Shown in pieces: positions 45,027 to 54,126 of a stretch of 64,000 nucleotides of DNA. Positions within the stretch are counted from its first letter, which is position 1, and every line of letters begins with the position of its first letter. Below the pieces are notes generated by a model. The model was not told the DNA's origin and did no database searches. It worked only from the letters and a program-made list of their open reading frames with translations. A program made the translations under genes and the position numbers. This stretch comes from Paramagnetospirillum kuznetsovii (GTDB lineage: Bacteria > Pseudomonadota > Alphaproteobacteria > Rhodospirillales > Magnetospirillaceae). The stretch spans positions 62,001 to 126,000 of the forward strand of contig NZ_PGTO01000009.1 in the NCBI RefSeq assembly GCF_003284725.1, written 5' to 3'.

Positions 45027-46261
45027 GGGCGCTCATCGCGTCGGCAGGCGGGAAACAGCCAGAGCAAGGCAATCACAGTGCCTGCCACGGGGATGCCAAA
45101 CGCCACCGTCCAGGCCTGGGGCGGCCAACGGCCGTCCACCTTGTCCCACAGGCCCAAGATGAATCCGAGCCCCCATTGGGTCGAGAAGGCGACCAGGAAC
45201 ATCAGCAGATTAAGGCTGGTATTGACGCGGCCCGAAACCTGGATGGGAAAGCGCCGGGTGAGGACGGCGTAGTTGATGGAACTGGAGGCGCCGGTGAAGC
45301 CGTAGAGAGCCGCCAGGGCGAGCGGGGCGCCGCTCCATCCCAAGGCCATGGCGGCCAGGGCCAGCCCATGGATGCTCATTCCCGCCGCGCCAAGGGTGAT
45401 GGGAGGCACGCCCCGGCGCTCGAACCAATCGGCCATGGCGCCGACCGACAGATACCCCAGCGCCATCGCGGCCGCCATGACCGTCAAGCCTTGGGCGCTT
45501 TGGCTCGGCGACATGCCGCAGATGTCGCGCAACCATGGTCCCGCCCACAGGCCCTGAATGGCCATGAAACTGCCCATGGACAGCATGGAGGCCGGGGCCA
45601 CCCGCCAAAATCCCGCATGACGAAAGATTTGCAAAATGTCGGCGATTTGCATGCCCAGGCTCGATGGGGCGGCGGACGAGGACCGTTCAGGCACCACCAG
45701 CCAGATCGACCCTGCCGCCATGACGGTCAGAACGGCGACACCGGCATAGACGCCGCGCCAGTCGGTCAGGGTCAGGGCCATTTGAACCGGCACGGTCGCG
45801 GCCACCGCGCCCAGGCCGCCCGACCCCAGGATGACTCCGTTCATCAGGGGCAGTCGGGCCGATGGAAAGAACTGAACATTGGCCTTCAACGCCGCCATCA
45901 GACAAGACGACACGCCAAATCCCACCAGGGCGCGCCCAACCACCAGCGTCGGCACGCCATCGGCCAGGGAAAAGGCCAAGGCTCCGGCGGCGGCGAAGAT
46001 CAGCAGAATGGCTTCCACCCTCCGAGGACCGAACCGGTCCAGCAGGAGTCCAAGCGGCAACTGGGCGGCGGCGAAGGTGATGAAATAGACGCCGGTCATC
46101 AGGCCGATATCCGAGGCGTCAAGCGCGATGGTGCGCCCGATTTCCGGCGCCAGGACGGCATTCACGGTGCGATAGAGATAGGACAGGAAATAGCCCGCCG
46201 CGAAGGGCAGCGTGACCCGCAGCATCAATGTCGCGGTGCTTGATTCCTTGTCGGCGTCCAT
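45023..46261 (-). CDS. MFS transporter
   Basis: A 412-residue twelve-helix major facilitator. The first cytoplasmic loop holds LLLDRFGPRRVEAIL, the MFS motif A variant, and GALAFSLAD and GFGVSSCLMAALK lie in helices 3-5. The pattern resembles nitrate/nitrite or oxalate-formate type permeases but no substrate can be assigned. It is followed by, and overlaps, the TolA-like gene, an unusual pairing. Confidence 0.85.
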   Translation of the reverse strand: MDADKESSTATLMLRVTLPFAAGYFLSYLYRTVNAVLAPEIGRTIALDASDIGLMTGVYFITFAAAQLPLGLLLDRFGPRRVEAILLIFAAAGALAFSLADGVPTLVVGRALVGFGVSSCLMAALKANVQFFPSARLPLMNGVILGSGGLGAVAATVPVQMALTLTDWRGVYAGVAVLTVMAAGSIWLVVPERSSSAAPSSLGMQIADILQIFRHAGFWRVAPASMLSMGSFMAIQGLWAGPWLRDICGMSPSQSAQGLTVMAAAMALGYLSVGAMADWFERRGVPPITLGAAGMSIHGLALAAMALGWSGAPLALAALYGFTGASSSINYAVLTRRFPIQVSGRVNTSLNLLMFLVAFSTQWGLGFILGLWDKVDGRWPPQAWTVAFGIPVAGTVIALLWLFPACRRDERP

Positions 46262-46448
46262 GGGATTCCCATCTTGGAGTTAACGGACACACCATTTCCC
46301 ACCCTCGCGCTGCCGTCAATGGCCGTCTAGGGGGGCGCATTTCGGCATCGAACCATCGGAAACCCACAATCGACAGCCGTGTGACGAAGTCGTTACAAGG
46401 CATGATGCAATGAAGTCCCTGCTTATTGACAGCGATAGAGAGGACCAG

Positions 46449-47756
46449 ATGACGCCCAAGACCGGAAAGACTCCCCTGCTCAAGCAGCTCTATGTTCAGG
46501 TTCTATTGGCCATCGTGATCGGTGGCGTGGTGGGGGCCCTGTTTCCGGCCTTCGCGACCAATGATTGGATCAAGCTCCTCGGCGACGGATTCATCAAGCT
46601 GATCAAGATGATGATCGCCCCCATCATCTTCTTTACCGTGGTGTCGGGCATCGCCCATATCCAGGACGCCAAGAAGGTCGGCCGCGTCGGCGTCAAGGCG
46701 CTGATCTATTTCGAGGTGGTCTCCACCTTCGCCCTGGCGCTTGGCCTCCTGGTCGGCAATCTACTCAAGCCGGGTTCCGGTTTTGGTGGCAAGATTCCCG
46801 ACGCCTCGGCCGTGGCCAGCTTCGCCAAGCAGGCGGGCGAGATGAAGTCGGTGGACTTCGTCATGCACATTATTCCCGACAGCGTGGTTGGAGCTTTCGC
46901 CAAGGGCGACATCTTGCAGGTGTTGCTGTTCTCCATCCTGTTCGGTTTCTCGCTGATGGTTCTGGGCGAGCGCGGCCGGGCAATGCGTGCCTTCATCGAC
47001 GATTCCGCCCATGCGGTGTTCGGCGTCATCGCCATCGTCATGAAGGCGGCTCCGGTCGGTGCGTTCGGCGCCATGGCCTTCACCGTCGGTAAATACGGCC
47101 CCCAGGCCCTGGGCAGCCTGATCGGCCTGATCGGCACCTTCTACCTGACCGCCGCCCTGTTCGTCTTCGTGGTGCTTGGCGTCATCGCCCGCATGGCCGG
47201 GTTCAGCATCTTCAAGTTCGTCAAGTACATCAAGGATGAGATCCTGATCGTGCTGGGCACCAGCTCGTCGGAAAGCGCCTTGCCGTTGCTGATGGAAAAG
47301 CTGGAACGTCTGGGCTGTTCCAAGCCGGTGGTCGGCCTGGTGGTCCCCACCGGTTATTCCTTCAACCTGGACGGCACCAATATCTACATGACCCTGGCCA
47401 CCCTGTTCATTGCCCAGGCCATGGGCGTTGATCTGGATTTTGGCGAGCAGATGACCATCCTGATCGTCGCCATGCTGACCTCCAAGGGGGCCAGCGGTAT
47501 CTCGGGGGCGGGCTTCATCACCTTGGCCGCCACCCTGGCGGTGGTCAATCCGGCCCTGGTGCCCGGCATGGCCATCGTGTTCGGCATCGACAAGTTCATG
47601 AGCGAATGCCGCGCGCTCACCAACTTCGTCGGCAACGGCGTGGCCACCATCGTCGTCTCGTGGTGGGAAAAGGAATTGGACCACGACATGCTGAAGGAAG
47701 CGCTCAACAAGCGTATCGATCCCTCGGACGTGGAAACCGCCGTCACCACCGGTTGA
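46449..47756 (+). CDS. dctA: C4-dicarboxylate transporter DctA
   Basis: Proton- or sodium-coupled uptake of succinate, fumarate and malate; a member of the glutamate/dicarboxylate symporter family. The family hallmarks are [17 protein letters not shown] (hairpin 1), [15 protein letters not shown] (helix 7), [13 protein letters not shown] (hairpin 2) and [18 protein letters not shown] (helix 8). At 435 residues it is standard. GAGAGGA precedes ATG 46449; an upstream ATG at 46410 is weaker. A rho-independent terminator follows. No dctBD regulators are adjacent. Confidence 0.95.
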   Translation: MTPKTGKTPLLKQLYVQVLLAIVIGGVVGALFPAFATNDWIKLLGDGFIKLIKMMIAPIIFFTVVSGIAHIQDAKKVGRVGVKALIYFEVVSTFALALGLLVGNLLKPGSGFGGKIPDASAVASFAKQAGEMKSVDFVMHIIPDSVVGAFAKGDILQVLLFSILFGFSLMVLGERGRAMRAFIDDSAHAVFGVIAIVMKAAPVGAFGAMAFTVGKYGPQALGSLIGLIGTFYLTAALFVFVVLGVIARMAGFSIFKFVKYIKDEILIVLGTSSSESALPLLMEKLERLGCSKPVVGLVVPTGYSFNLDGTNIYMTLATLFIAQAMGVDLDFGEQMTILIVAMLTSKGASGISGAGFITLAATLAVVNPALVPGMAIVFGIDKFMSECRALTNFVGNGVATIVVSWWEKELDHDMLKEALNKRIDPSDVETAVTTG

Positions 47757-47772
47757 CGGTTCAGACCAAGGG

Positions 47773-47808
47773 AAAAGGGCGGAAGACAATGTCTTCCGCC
47801 CTTTTTTC
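47773..47808 (+). terminator. Rho-independent terminator after dctA
   Basis: The stem GGGCGGAAGA / TCTTCCGCCC with loop CAATG is flanked by AAAA on the left and followed by TTTTTT. The strong stem and T run 15-50 bases after the dctA stop make this a clear terminator. The A tract also allows function for the convergent rnf operon. Confidence 0.92.
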
Positions 47809-47826
47809 ATGCATGGGGCGCCGGGG

Positions 47827-48243
47827 TTAGAACTCGCGCAGTGCCTTGGCGCGCAGTTCGGCGGAGCGGGGGCTCTCGGTATCCATGGTGCCGTCCGACG
47901 ACGACATGCGGATGGCCTCGGCCACTTCGTTCAGGCATTGGGCGTTGCGCTGGTCGTATTGATCCAGTTGCCAGACGGCGTTGCGGTTCTCCGAGGCCAG
48001 CATGGCGGCCTCGGTCTGCAATTGAGTGGCCTCGGCCAACAGGCGCGCCGCATTGGCGGCGAAGCGGGCCGACGGCGTGGTCGCCCCGGCGGCGGCCACC
48101 TGGGCGGAATGGGCGGAACGGTCGTCGCCCTTCAGCCAGATATGGGCCCAGGCCTTCCAGGAGCCCCCGGCCTCGGTATCCAGGGCGTAAAGGACGGCAT
48201 AGGCCACCGCCTGGGTGACGGTCAGATCGTCTTGGGTGCTCAT
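47827..48243 (-). CDS. Hypothetical protein at the end of the rnf operon
   Basis: A 138-residue helical protein with no signal or membrane segment. It starts MSTQDDLTVTQAVAYAVLYAL. The Ala-rich middle (about 50-90, ARFAANAARLLAEATQLQTE) is predicted coiled coil. It overlaps rnfH (ATGA-type), so it is co-expressed with the Rnf genes. I do not recognise a family. Confidence 0.6.
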   Translation of the reverse strand: MSTQDDLTVTQAVAYAVLYALDTEAGGSWKAWAHIWLKGDDRSAHSAQVAAAGATTPSARFAANAARLLAEATQLQTEAAMLASENRNAVWQLDQYDQRNAQCLNEVAEAIRMSSSDGTMDTESPRSAELRAKALREF

Positions 48244-48524
48244 CCGGCGGCTCCTTCAGCGCCATCCTTGGCGCGGCGCTTCACGGTCTTGGGATCGCAG
48301 GTGATGGGGCGGTAGATCTCGATGCGGGCACCCTCCTCGACGACGAGGTCCAGGGCCACCGGCTTGCCGAAGATGCCGACCTTCTGGGTTTCCAGATCGA
48401 TCTCGGGGTATTGGTGGAGGATTCCCGATTTCTCGATGGCTTGGCCGACGGTGGTGCCCTCCGGCACGTCGATGGTCAGCCAGGACTGACGCGTGGGAAC
48501 GGCGTAGACGACTCCGACCTTCAT
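48240..48524 (-). CDS. rnfH: RnfH family protein
   Basis: A 94-residue ubiquitin-like (beta-grasp) protein: KVGVVYAVPTRQSWLTIDVP, VGQAIEKSGILHQYPEIDLE, VGIFGKPVALDLVVEEGARIEIYRPI. RnfH is encoded with Rnf genes or with SmpB/RatAB; its role is not established. It is separated from rnfE by 82 bases that hold a palindromic repeat. Confidence 0.9.
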   Translation of the reverse strand: MKVGVVYAVPTRQSWLTIDVPEGTTVGQAIEKSGILHQYPEIDLETQKVGIFGKPVALDLVVEEGARIEIYRPITCDPKTVKRRAKDGAEGAAG

Positions 48525-48544
48525 GACCCTTTTTCCTTATAGCT

Positions 48545-48592
48545 GGAGCGCGGCCATCCTGGCCGCACCAGCGGGCGGGACGCCCGCGCTCC
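48545..48592. repeat. GGAGCGC-type double-hairpin repeat
   Basis: GGAGCGC...GCGCTCC frames two hairpins: GCGGCC-ATCCT-GGCCGC and GCGGGCG-GGA-CGCCCGC. It is the inverse orientation of the copy at 59838-59886 and sits between rnfE and rnfH, where it may affect mRNA processing. Confidence 0.85.
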
Positions 48593-48606
48593 GACGTCTT
48601 TCATCC

Positions 48607-49278
48607 TCAAACGCTGTGCGCACCGGCCATCTTGATTTCCTTGCCGGCGGCAAGGTCGATCATGCGCTTGGCCACGACCATCAGCCCAGCCACCAGAAAT
48701 CCGCCCGGCGGCAGGATCAGCACCAGGATGCCCATGTCGGCGGGCATGATCCTGGTCTCCAGGAAGGTGAAGGAGGGCCCCAACAGCAAGGCGGCGTCGG
48801 CGAACAGGGTGCCCTGGCCGACGATCTCGCGCACGGCGCCGATCATGGTCAGCGCCAGGGTGAAGCCCAATCCCATGAACCAGCCGTCCATCAGCGAGGG
48901 CAGCACCGGCTCCTTGGCGGCATAGGCCTCCAGGCGGGCTAGCGGCAGGCAGTTGGACACGATCAGCGGAATGAACAGGCCCAGCACCTTGTAAAGCTCG
49001 TGCATCCAGGCGTTCATGGCCAGATCCACGAAGGTGACATTGGCCGCCACGATCAGGATATAGACCGGGATGCGGACCTCGTGGGTCACGTAATTGCGGA
49101 ACATGGCGACCATCATGTTGGACGCCGCCATCACCACGGCGGTGGCGATGCCCATGCCGAAGCCGTTGGTGGCGGTGCCCGTCATGGCCATGGTCGGGCA
49201 CATGCCCAGCAGCATGCACAGCACGCCATTGTTTTCCCACAATCCGTCCTTGACGATCTGACCGTATTTGCCGGACAT
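48607..49278 (-). CDS. rnfE: Rnf complex membrane subunit RnfE
   Basis: Six-helix subunit of the Rnf ferredoxin:NAD oxidoreductase, homologous to NqrD. Family blocks: NNGVLCMLLGMCPTMAMTG with the conserved Cys residues, and IVSNCLPLARLEAYA in the fourth helix. ATG 49278 overlaps the rnfG stop (TGATG); a preceding GTG is also in frame. At 223 residues it is of normal length. Confidence 0.95.
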   Translation of the reverse strand: MSGKYGQIVKDGLWENNGVLCMLLGMCPTMAMTGTATNGFGMGIATAVVMAASNMMVAMFRNYVTHEVRIPVYILIVAANVTFVDLAMNAWMHELYKVLGLFIPLIVSNCLPLARLEAYAAKEPVLPSLMDGWFMGLGFTLALTMIGAVREIVGQGTLFADAALLLGPSFTFLETRIMPADMGILVLILPPGGFLVAGLMVVAKRMIDLAAGKEIKMAGAHSV

Positions 49279-49904
49279 CACTTCTTCTCCATCATGCGGG
49301 CCTTGTTGGCGGCGAAGAATTCCAAACCGTTACGGATGCCGCCCACCACGGCGCGGGGCGTGATGGTGGCGCCGGAGAACTGGTCGAACTGGCCGCCGTC
49401 CTTCTTCACCTTCCACTTCTCCACCGGCGGATTGCCGAGGGAAAGGCCGGTGAAGCGGGTGATCCAGTCGGTCTTGGCGGCGTCGATCTTGTCGCCCAGG
49501 CCGGGGGTCTCCTTGTGGGAGATCACTCGCACGCCCAACAGCTTGCCATCGGGGTCGATGCCCAGCATCAGCTTGACCGGGCCGCCATAGCCGCCGCTGG
49601 CGTCAAGCTCGTAGGCGAAGCCGGTGAACTTGCCGCCCATGCTGGCCCGATAGACCACGGTCTCGGAGACGCCGCCATGGCCGCCCGCATGGGGGTTGGG
49701 AATGGCGACGGCATCGGCGACCGGATTGTTGTCATGGATGGACTTGGGGATCACTTGGCCCAGCGAGTTCATCTTGTCTTCCAAGGCGCGGTCCTTGATG
49801 GGCTCCTTGGTGACGATGTCGGTGGCGGCCAGCAGCACTCCGAACCCGGCGCAGAAGGTGCCGAGGATGGTGGCGTGGACCCAGGTCGGCCGGATCGTGC
49901 TCAT
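49278..49904 (-). CDS. rnfG: Rnf complex FMN-binding subunit RnfG
   Basis: Membrane-anchored periplasmic subunit with a covalently bound FMN. One N-terminal helix (ATILGTFCAGFGVLLAAT), then an FMN-binding domain with GYGGPVKLMLGID and ETPGLGDKI. The flavinylation site is SGATITP with acceptor Thr180 in DQFSGAT. It overlaps rnfD (ATGA) and rnfE. ApbE, encoded at the head of the operon, is expected to attach the FMN. Confidence 0.95.
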   Translation of the reverse strand: MSTIRPTWVHATILGTFCAGFGVLLAATDIVTKEPIKDRALEDKMNSLGQVIPKSIHDNNPVADAVAIPNPHAGGHGGVSETVVYRASMGGKFTGFAYELDASGGYGGPVKLMLGIDPDGKLLGVRVISHKETPGLGDKIDAAKTDWITRFTGLSLGNPPVEKWKVKKDGGQFDQFSGATITPRAVVGGIRNGLEFFAANKARMMEKK

Positions 49905-50977
49905 TTGTCCCCCTTGAGCGACAGCGGCTCGCCCTTGCGGGTGCGTCCGAAGACACGCGGCCGGAAATGTTGGTCGAGGATCGGCGTCAGGGCGTTCATC
50001 AGCAGCACCGCGAAGGCGACGCCCTCGGGATAACCGGCATAGGTGCGGATGATCCAGGTCAGCAACCCGACCCCGATGCCGAAGGCGAGCTGACCCGATT
50101 TGGACACCGGCGAGGTGACGTAATCGGTGGCGATGAAGAAGGCGCCCAGGAAGGACGCGCCGGAAATCAGGTGAAACCAGCCGCTGGCATGGCGCGCCGG
50201 GTCCATGGCGTTGAACAGGGTTCCCAGCAGGAACAAGGTGCCCAGCATGGCCACCGGCACATGCCAGGAAATGACCTTGCGCCACATCAAGAACAGGCCG
50301 CCCAACAAGATCAGCGGCAGCGCCGTCTCGCCCATGGAACCGGGATGGAAGCCCAGCATCATGTCCGACAGGCTGGGCAGATGGGCCATGGACTGACTGA
50401 CCGGGATGCCGCGCGACAATTCGGTCTTGATCAGACCCAATTGCGAGGCGGCGCTGATGCCGTCCAGGCTGACCGCCTTGCCGAAGGTGACGTGCAGGCT
50501 TTCGGCGAAGCTGGGGGCTTGCGCCGAGAACAGCGGCTTGGCCGGCACGAAGGTGGTCATCTGCAGCGGGAAGGAGACCAGCACCACCACGCGGCCCACC
50601 ATGGCCGGGTTGAAGACGTTCTGGCCCAACCCGCCGAAGGCGTGCTTGGCGAGGCAGACCGCGAAGACCGAGGCCACCGTGGCCACCCACCAGGGCGCCC
50701 ATGGCGGCAGGCTCAAGGCCAGCAGCCAGCCGGTGATCATCACCGAGCCGTCGGACAGGGCGCGCGACGGGTCGCCGCCCGCGATGCGGATGCAGGCCGC
50801 TTCCGCCGCCATGCACGACGCCATGGTGACGCAGAACAGGAAGATGGCGGGCCAGCCGAACAGATAGAGGTTGAACAGGGTCGCGGGCGCCAGGGCCGCC
50901 AGCACCGTAACCATGGTAAGCTGGACGGAATTGGTGCCGTGGGTGAACGGTCCGCTCTTATCGACGAGGATACTCAT
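49901..50977 (-). CDS. rnfD: Rnf complex membrane subunit RnfD
   Basis: A 358-residue polytopic subunit homologous to NqrB. Family blocks: GGLGQNVFNPAMVGRVVVL and ATDYVTSPVSKSGQLAFGIG. The flavinylation region reads LDGISAASQL (about residues 171-180); the usual DxxSGAT is replaced by DGISAAS, so Ser178 stands where the FMN-bearing Thr is expected. It overlaps rnfC and rnfG. Confidence 0.93.
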   Translation of the reverse strand: MSILVDKSGPFTHGTNSVQLTMVTVLAALAPATLFNLYLFGWPAIFLFCVTMASCMAAEAACIRIAGGDPSRALSDGSVMITGWLLALSLPPWAPWWVATVASVFAVCLAKHAFGGLGQNVFNPAMVGRVVVLVSFPLQMTTFVPAKPLFSAQAPSFAESLHVTFGKAVSLDGISAASQLGLIKTELSRGIPVSQSMAHLPSLSDMMLGFHPGSMGETALPLILLGGLFLMWRKVISWHVPVAMLGTLFLLGTLFNAMDPARHASGWFHLISGASFLGAFFIATDYVTSPVSKSGQLAFGIGVGLLTWIIRTYAGYPEGVAFAVLLMNALTPILDQHFRPRVFGRTRKGEPLSLKGDK

Positions 50978-52446
50978 GCGCTGGCTCCGCTTGCCTCGGC
51001 CTGGGCCGCTTCGGCTTCCTTTGCCGCCTTGGCCTTGGCGGCGGCTTCCTTCTTGGCTTGGGCTAGGCGCTCGAGCCGGGCGTTGTGGGCTTCCACCAAG
51101 GCCTTGGTCTGTTCGGTCTTGCGCCGCTCGCGATCAAGGGCGGCGATGCGGCCCTTGGCGTAATTGAAGAAATGCACCAGCGGGATATTGGACGGGCAGA
51201 TATAGGAGCACGACCCGCAGGACACGCAGTCCTGAACCCCGATCTTGGCGGCTTCCTCCAGCTTTTCATGGCGGATGAAGGAGGCCATCTCCACCGGCAC
51301 CAGCCCGCAGGGGCAGTAGGTGACGCAGGAGCCGCAGCGGATGCAGGGCTGCGGTTCGGCTTCCTTGGTCTCGGACTGGGTCAGCGCCAGGATTCCCGAG
51401 GTTCCCTTGACCACCGGAACCTCCAGCGAGGGCAGGGGCTGGCCCATCATGGGGCCGCCGCTGACATAGCGCTTGGCATTGGTGGCGCCGCCGCAGAAGG
51501 CCAGCAGCTCGGTCACGCGGGTGCCCAACGGAACCTGGATATTCTTCGGTTCGGCCACCGCGCCGCCGCTGACCGTGACCACGCGCGACAGCAGGGGACG
51601 GCCCAAACGGACCGCGTCATGCACCGCCTTGGCGGTGGCGACATTGTGGACCACCACGCCCACGTCGGCGGTCAGCTTGCGGGCCGGGGTCTCGCGGCCG
51701 GTGATGGCCTGGGTCAGATGGCGTTCGGCCCCCATGGGATACTGCACCGGCACCGGGGCGACGGAGACATTGTCGAACGAAGCCGCCGCCTTGGTGGTGG
51801 CCTCGATGGCCTGGGGCTTGTTGTCCTCGATGGCGATGATGATCTTGGGAGCGCCCAGGGCGTGCGCCATGATGCGGGCGCCGTCAACCACCGCGTCGGC
51901 ATGCTCGCGCATGATGCGGTCGTCGCAGGTGAGATAGGGTTCGCACTCGGCGCCGTTGAGCAGCAGGATTTCCAGCTTGTGGGCGGTCCCCAGTCCCAGC
52001 TTCACCGCCGAGGGGAAGGTGGCGCCGCCCATGCCGACGATGCCCGACTGGGCGACGCGGTCGCGGATGACCTGAGGCGTGACGGCGAAGGGATCGTCGA
52101 TGGCGGCGGGAAGCTCGGCCCACTCGTCCTTGCCGTCCGTCTCCAGGATGATGGTGAGCGTCGGCAGGCCCGAGGGATGCGGCGCCGTCAATTCGGTGAT
52201 GGCGACGATCTTGCCCGAGGTGGGGGCATGGACCGGCGCCGAGATGGCTCCGGCGCCGCGGGCCAGCAACTGGCCCTTCTTCACCAGGTCGCCGGGTTCC
52301 ACGGTGGTGGTGGCGGGCGCGCCCATATGCTGCTGCAAGGGAAGGTAAAGCACGGCCGGAATGGGCAGGGCGACGATGGGCTTCTCGCTCGTCAGCTCCT
52401 TGCGGTACTCCGGATGGATGCCGCCCAGAATGGGAAACAGCTTCAT
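50974..52446 (-). CDS. rnfC: Rnf complex NADH-binding/Fe-S subunit RnfC
   Basis: A 490-residue cytoplasmic subunit with an NADH/FMN-binding region (GMGGATFPSAVKL) and a SLBB-like domain. Two [4Fe-4S] motifs follow: CIRCGSCVTYCPCGL and CVSCGSCSYICPSNIPL. A short Ala/Lys-rich coiled tail ends the protein; the longer tail of enterobacterial RsxC is missing. It overlaps rnfD (ATGA). Confidence 0.95.
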   Translation of the reverse strand: MKLFPILGGIHPEYRKELTSEKPIVALPIPAVLYLPLQQHMGAPATTTVEPGDLVKKGQLLARGAGAISAPVHAPTSGKIVAITELTAPHPSGLPTLTIILETDGKDEWAELPAAIDDPFAVTPQVIRDRVAQSGIVGMGGATFPSAVKLGLGTAHKLEILLLNGAECEPYLTCDDRIMREHADAVVDGARIMAHALGAPKIIIAIEDNKPQAIEATTKAAASFDNVSVAPVPVQYPMGAERHLTQAITGRETPARKLTADVGVVVHNVATAKAVHDAVRLGRPLLSRVVTVSGGAVAEPKNIQVPLGTRVTELLAFCGGATNAKRYVSGGPMMGQPLPSLEVPVVKGTSGILALTQSETKEAEPQPCIRCGSCVTYCPCGLVPVEMASFIRHEKLEEAAKIGVQDCVSCGSCSYICPSNIPLVHFFNYAKGRIAALDRERRKTEQTKALVEAHNARLERLAQAKKEAAAKAKAAKEAEAAQAEASGASA

Positions 52447-52459
52447 CGACCGTCTCTCC

Positions 52460-52996
52460 TCAATGAGTGGCGTGGTCGCCGGGCTTGCTCCAATGCCAGC
52501 CGGCGATAGTGGGGGGAATCGGGCGCATTTCGATAGCCTCGGTCGGGCAGATCTTGAAGCACTTGGAACAGGCGTGGCAGGCGTCCGAGATCACCGTATG
52601 CAGCTGCTTGGGGGCGCCGACGATGGCGTCCGAGCCGCATTCGCCGATGCAACGCAGGCACCCGATGCACAGATCCTCGTGGATGAAGGCGACTTCCGGG
52701 CCCTTTTCCACATGGTCGTGGGTATCGGCCGAAACGCCCAGCTTCTTGGCCAGCGCCTCGATGGTGCCCTTGCCGCCCGGCGCGCAGAGCGTGATGGGCG
52801 TGTCGCCCTTGGCCAGGGCGGCGGCGTATTGCGAACAGCCGACGAAGCCGCATTGGCCGCATTGCGAGCCGGGCAAAAGCGCCTGCAGCTCTTCCTCGAT
52901 GGGATTGACGGGCACCGCGAGCAGCTTGGCGGCGGTTCCGAGAACGGCCCCCAGGGTCACACCCATCACCGCCAGACTTCCGACGTCGATCAACAT
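52460..52996 (-). CDS. rnfB: Rnf complex ferredoxin-like subunit RnfB
   Basis: A 178-residue membrane-anchored iron-sulfur protein. After the N-terminal helix an Fe-S cluster domain has CGQCGFVGCSQYA, and two ferredoxin clusters have CIGCLRCIGECGSDA and CHACSKCFKICPTEA. It accepts or donates electrons with ferredoxin. The gene lies 13 bases before rnfC. Confidence 0.95.
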   Translation of the reverse strand: MLIDVGSLAVMGVTLGAVLGTAAKLLAVPVNPIEEELQALLPGSQCGQCGFVGCSQYAAALAKGDTPITLCAPGGKGTIEALAKKLGVSADTHDHVEKGPEVAFIHEDLCIGCLRCIGECGSDAIVGAPKQLHTVISDACHACSKCFKICPTEAIEMRPIPPTIAGWHWSKPGDHATH

Positions 52997-53006
52997 GACA
53001 GGTCTC

Positions 53007-53588
53007 CTAATTGGTGCTCATGCCGGAAAAGCCCATGAAGGCCAGGGCCAGCAGGCTGGCGGTGATGAAGCCGATGGGCGGCCCGGCGAACAGGCGCGGC
53101 ACCGCGCACAGCGCCAACCGCTCGCGCAGGCCCGCGAACAGCACCATCACCAGCGAATAGCCCAGCGACGAGGCGAAGGCGAAAACGGTGCTCTCGATGA
53201 AGTTCATCTTGCCTTCGACGAGAAGCAGGTTCACGCCCAGCACGGCGCAGTTGGTGGTGATCAGCGGCAGATAGATGCCCAGCATCTGGAACATGGTGGG
53301 CGAGACCTTGCGGACCACCGCCTCGGTGAACTGGACGGCGGCCGCGATGACCAGGATGAAGGCGACGGTGCGCAGATAGCCCAGCTCGTAGGGCTCCAGC
53401 AGCACTTTTTCCACGCCCCAGTCGATCATGGCCGAGATGGTGATGCAGAAGGTGGTCGCCGCCCCCATGCCCAGCGCCGTATCGACGCGGGTGGTGACCC
53501 CCATGAACGAACACAGGCCCAGGAAGCGCATCAGGACCACGTTGCTGACCAGCGCGGCGCTGATGAACAGCAGAAGGTAATGTTCCAT
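53007..53588 (-). CDS. rnfA: Rnf complex membrane subunit RnfA
   Basis: A 193-residue six-helix subunit homologous to NqrE. Diagnostic blocks are LVSNVVLMRFLGLCSFMGV and ITTNCAVLGVNLL, which hold the two Cys residues for the membrane-embedded Fe-S cluster. It is the first structural gene after rseC. Confidence 0.95.
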   Translation of the reverse strand: MEHYLLLFISAALVSNVVLMRFLGLCSFMGVTTRVDTALGMGAATTFCITISAMIDWGVEKVLLEPYELGYLRTVAFILVIAAAVQFTEAVVRKVSPTMFQMLGIYLPLITTNCAVLGVNLLLVEGKMNFIESTVFAFASSLGYSLVMVLFAGLRERLALCAVPRLFAGPPIGFITASLLALAFMGFSGMSTN

Positions 53589-53602
53589 CGTCCCTTATCC
53601 CC

Positions 53603-54121
53603 TTACCCGTGATCCGAAGTACATGCCGCGTCGGGCGGCAGGTGGTAGTCCCTGCGCAGAAAACGCGGTGTCAGCACGCCCCGCGCCGACAGGCCGTCGG
53701 CCAGAAGCCGCGCCAATCCCAAACCCACCACCAGCCCGCCGAAGGCCCCCAGGGCGGCCATGCCGTCGGTGGCGTAAAATTCCTGGCCGAGGATGCCGCC
53801 CGCCAAAAGGGCGATCAGCGGCAGGCCGTAGGCGGTGGCGGCGCCCTTGACCAGAGCGGTCTCGCTGATGCCGACCACCACGCGCTCGCCCACCTTCAAT
53901 CCCAGATCGCCGGGAAGCTGGAAGCGCTTGGCCGCCATGCGCTTGGCATTGCCCGCATCCTTGCCGATGCTGCACAGCCCGGCGGAATGACAGGTGCCGC
54001 AACTGGTGGTCTCTTCCGGTTCCAGCCATGCCCGGCCGCCCTCGACCGCGACCACGCGGGCAAAGCCCTCGAGCAGAGTCTGGCCATCGGCATCGGGGAA
54101 GGAGGAACCGGCGTCGCTCAT
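53603..54121 (-). CDS. rseC: RseC/SoxR-reducing system family protein
   Basis: A 172-residue protein with a small N-terminal redox-type domain (Cys cluster SCGTCHSAGLCS near residues 43-54) and two C-terminal membrane helices. RseC homologues are part of the Rsx/Rnf SoxR-reducing system or modulate sigma-E. ATG 54121 is chosen because the frame upstream runs into the ApbE gene. It follows apbE by five bases. Confidence 0.88.
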   Translation of the reverse strand: MSDAGSSFPDADGQTLLEGFARVVAVEGGRAWLEPEETTSCGTCHSAGLCSIGKDAGNAKRMAAKRFQLPGDLGLKVGERVVVGISETALVKGAATAYGLPLIALLAGGILGQEFYATDGMAALGAFGGLVVGLGLARLLADGLSARGVLTPRFLRRDYHLPPDAACTSDHG

Positions 54122-54126
54122 ATGCG

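Noticed and set aside
49278-50816. A single open frame running through rnfG and back into rnfD
   Set aside because: Only the last part (from 49904) is RnfG; the earlier part is the wrong frame of rnfD. The true start overlaps the rnfD stop.
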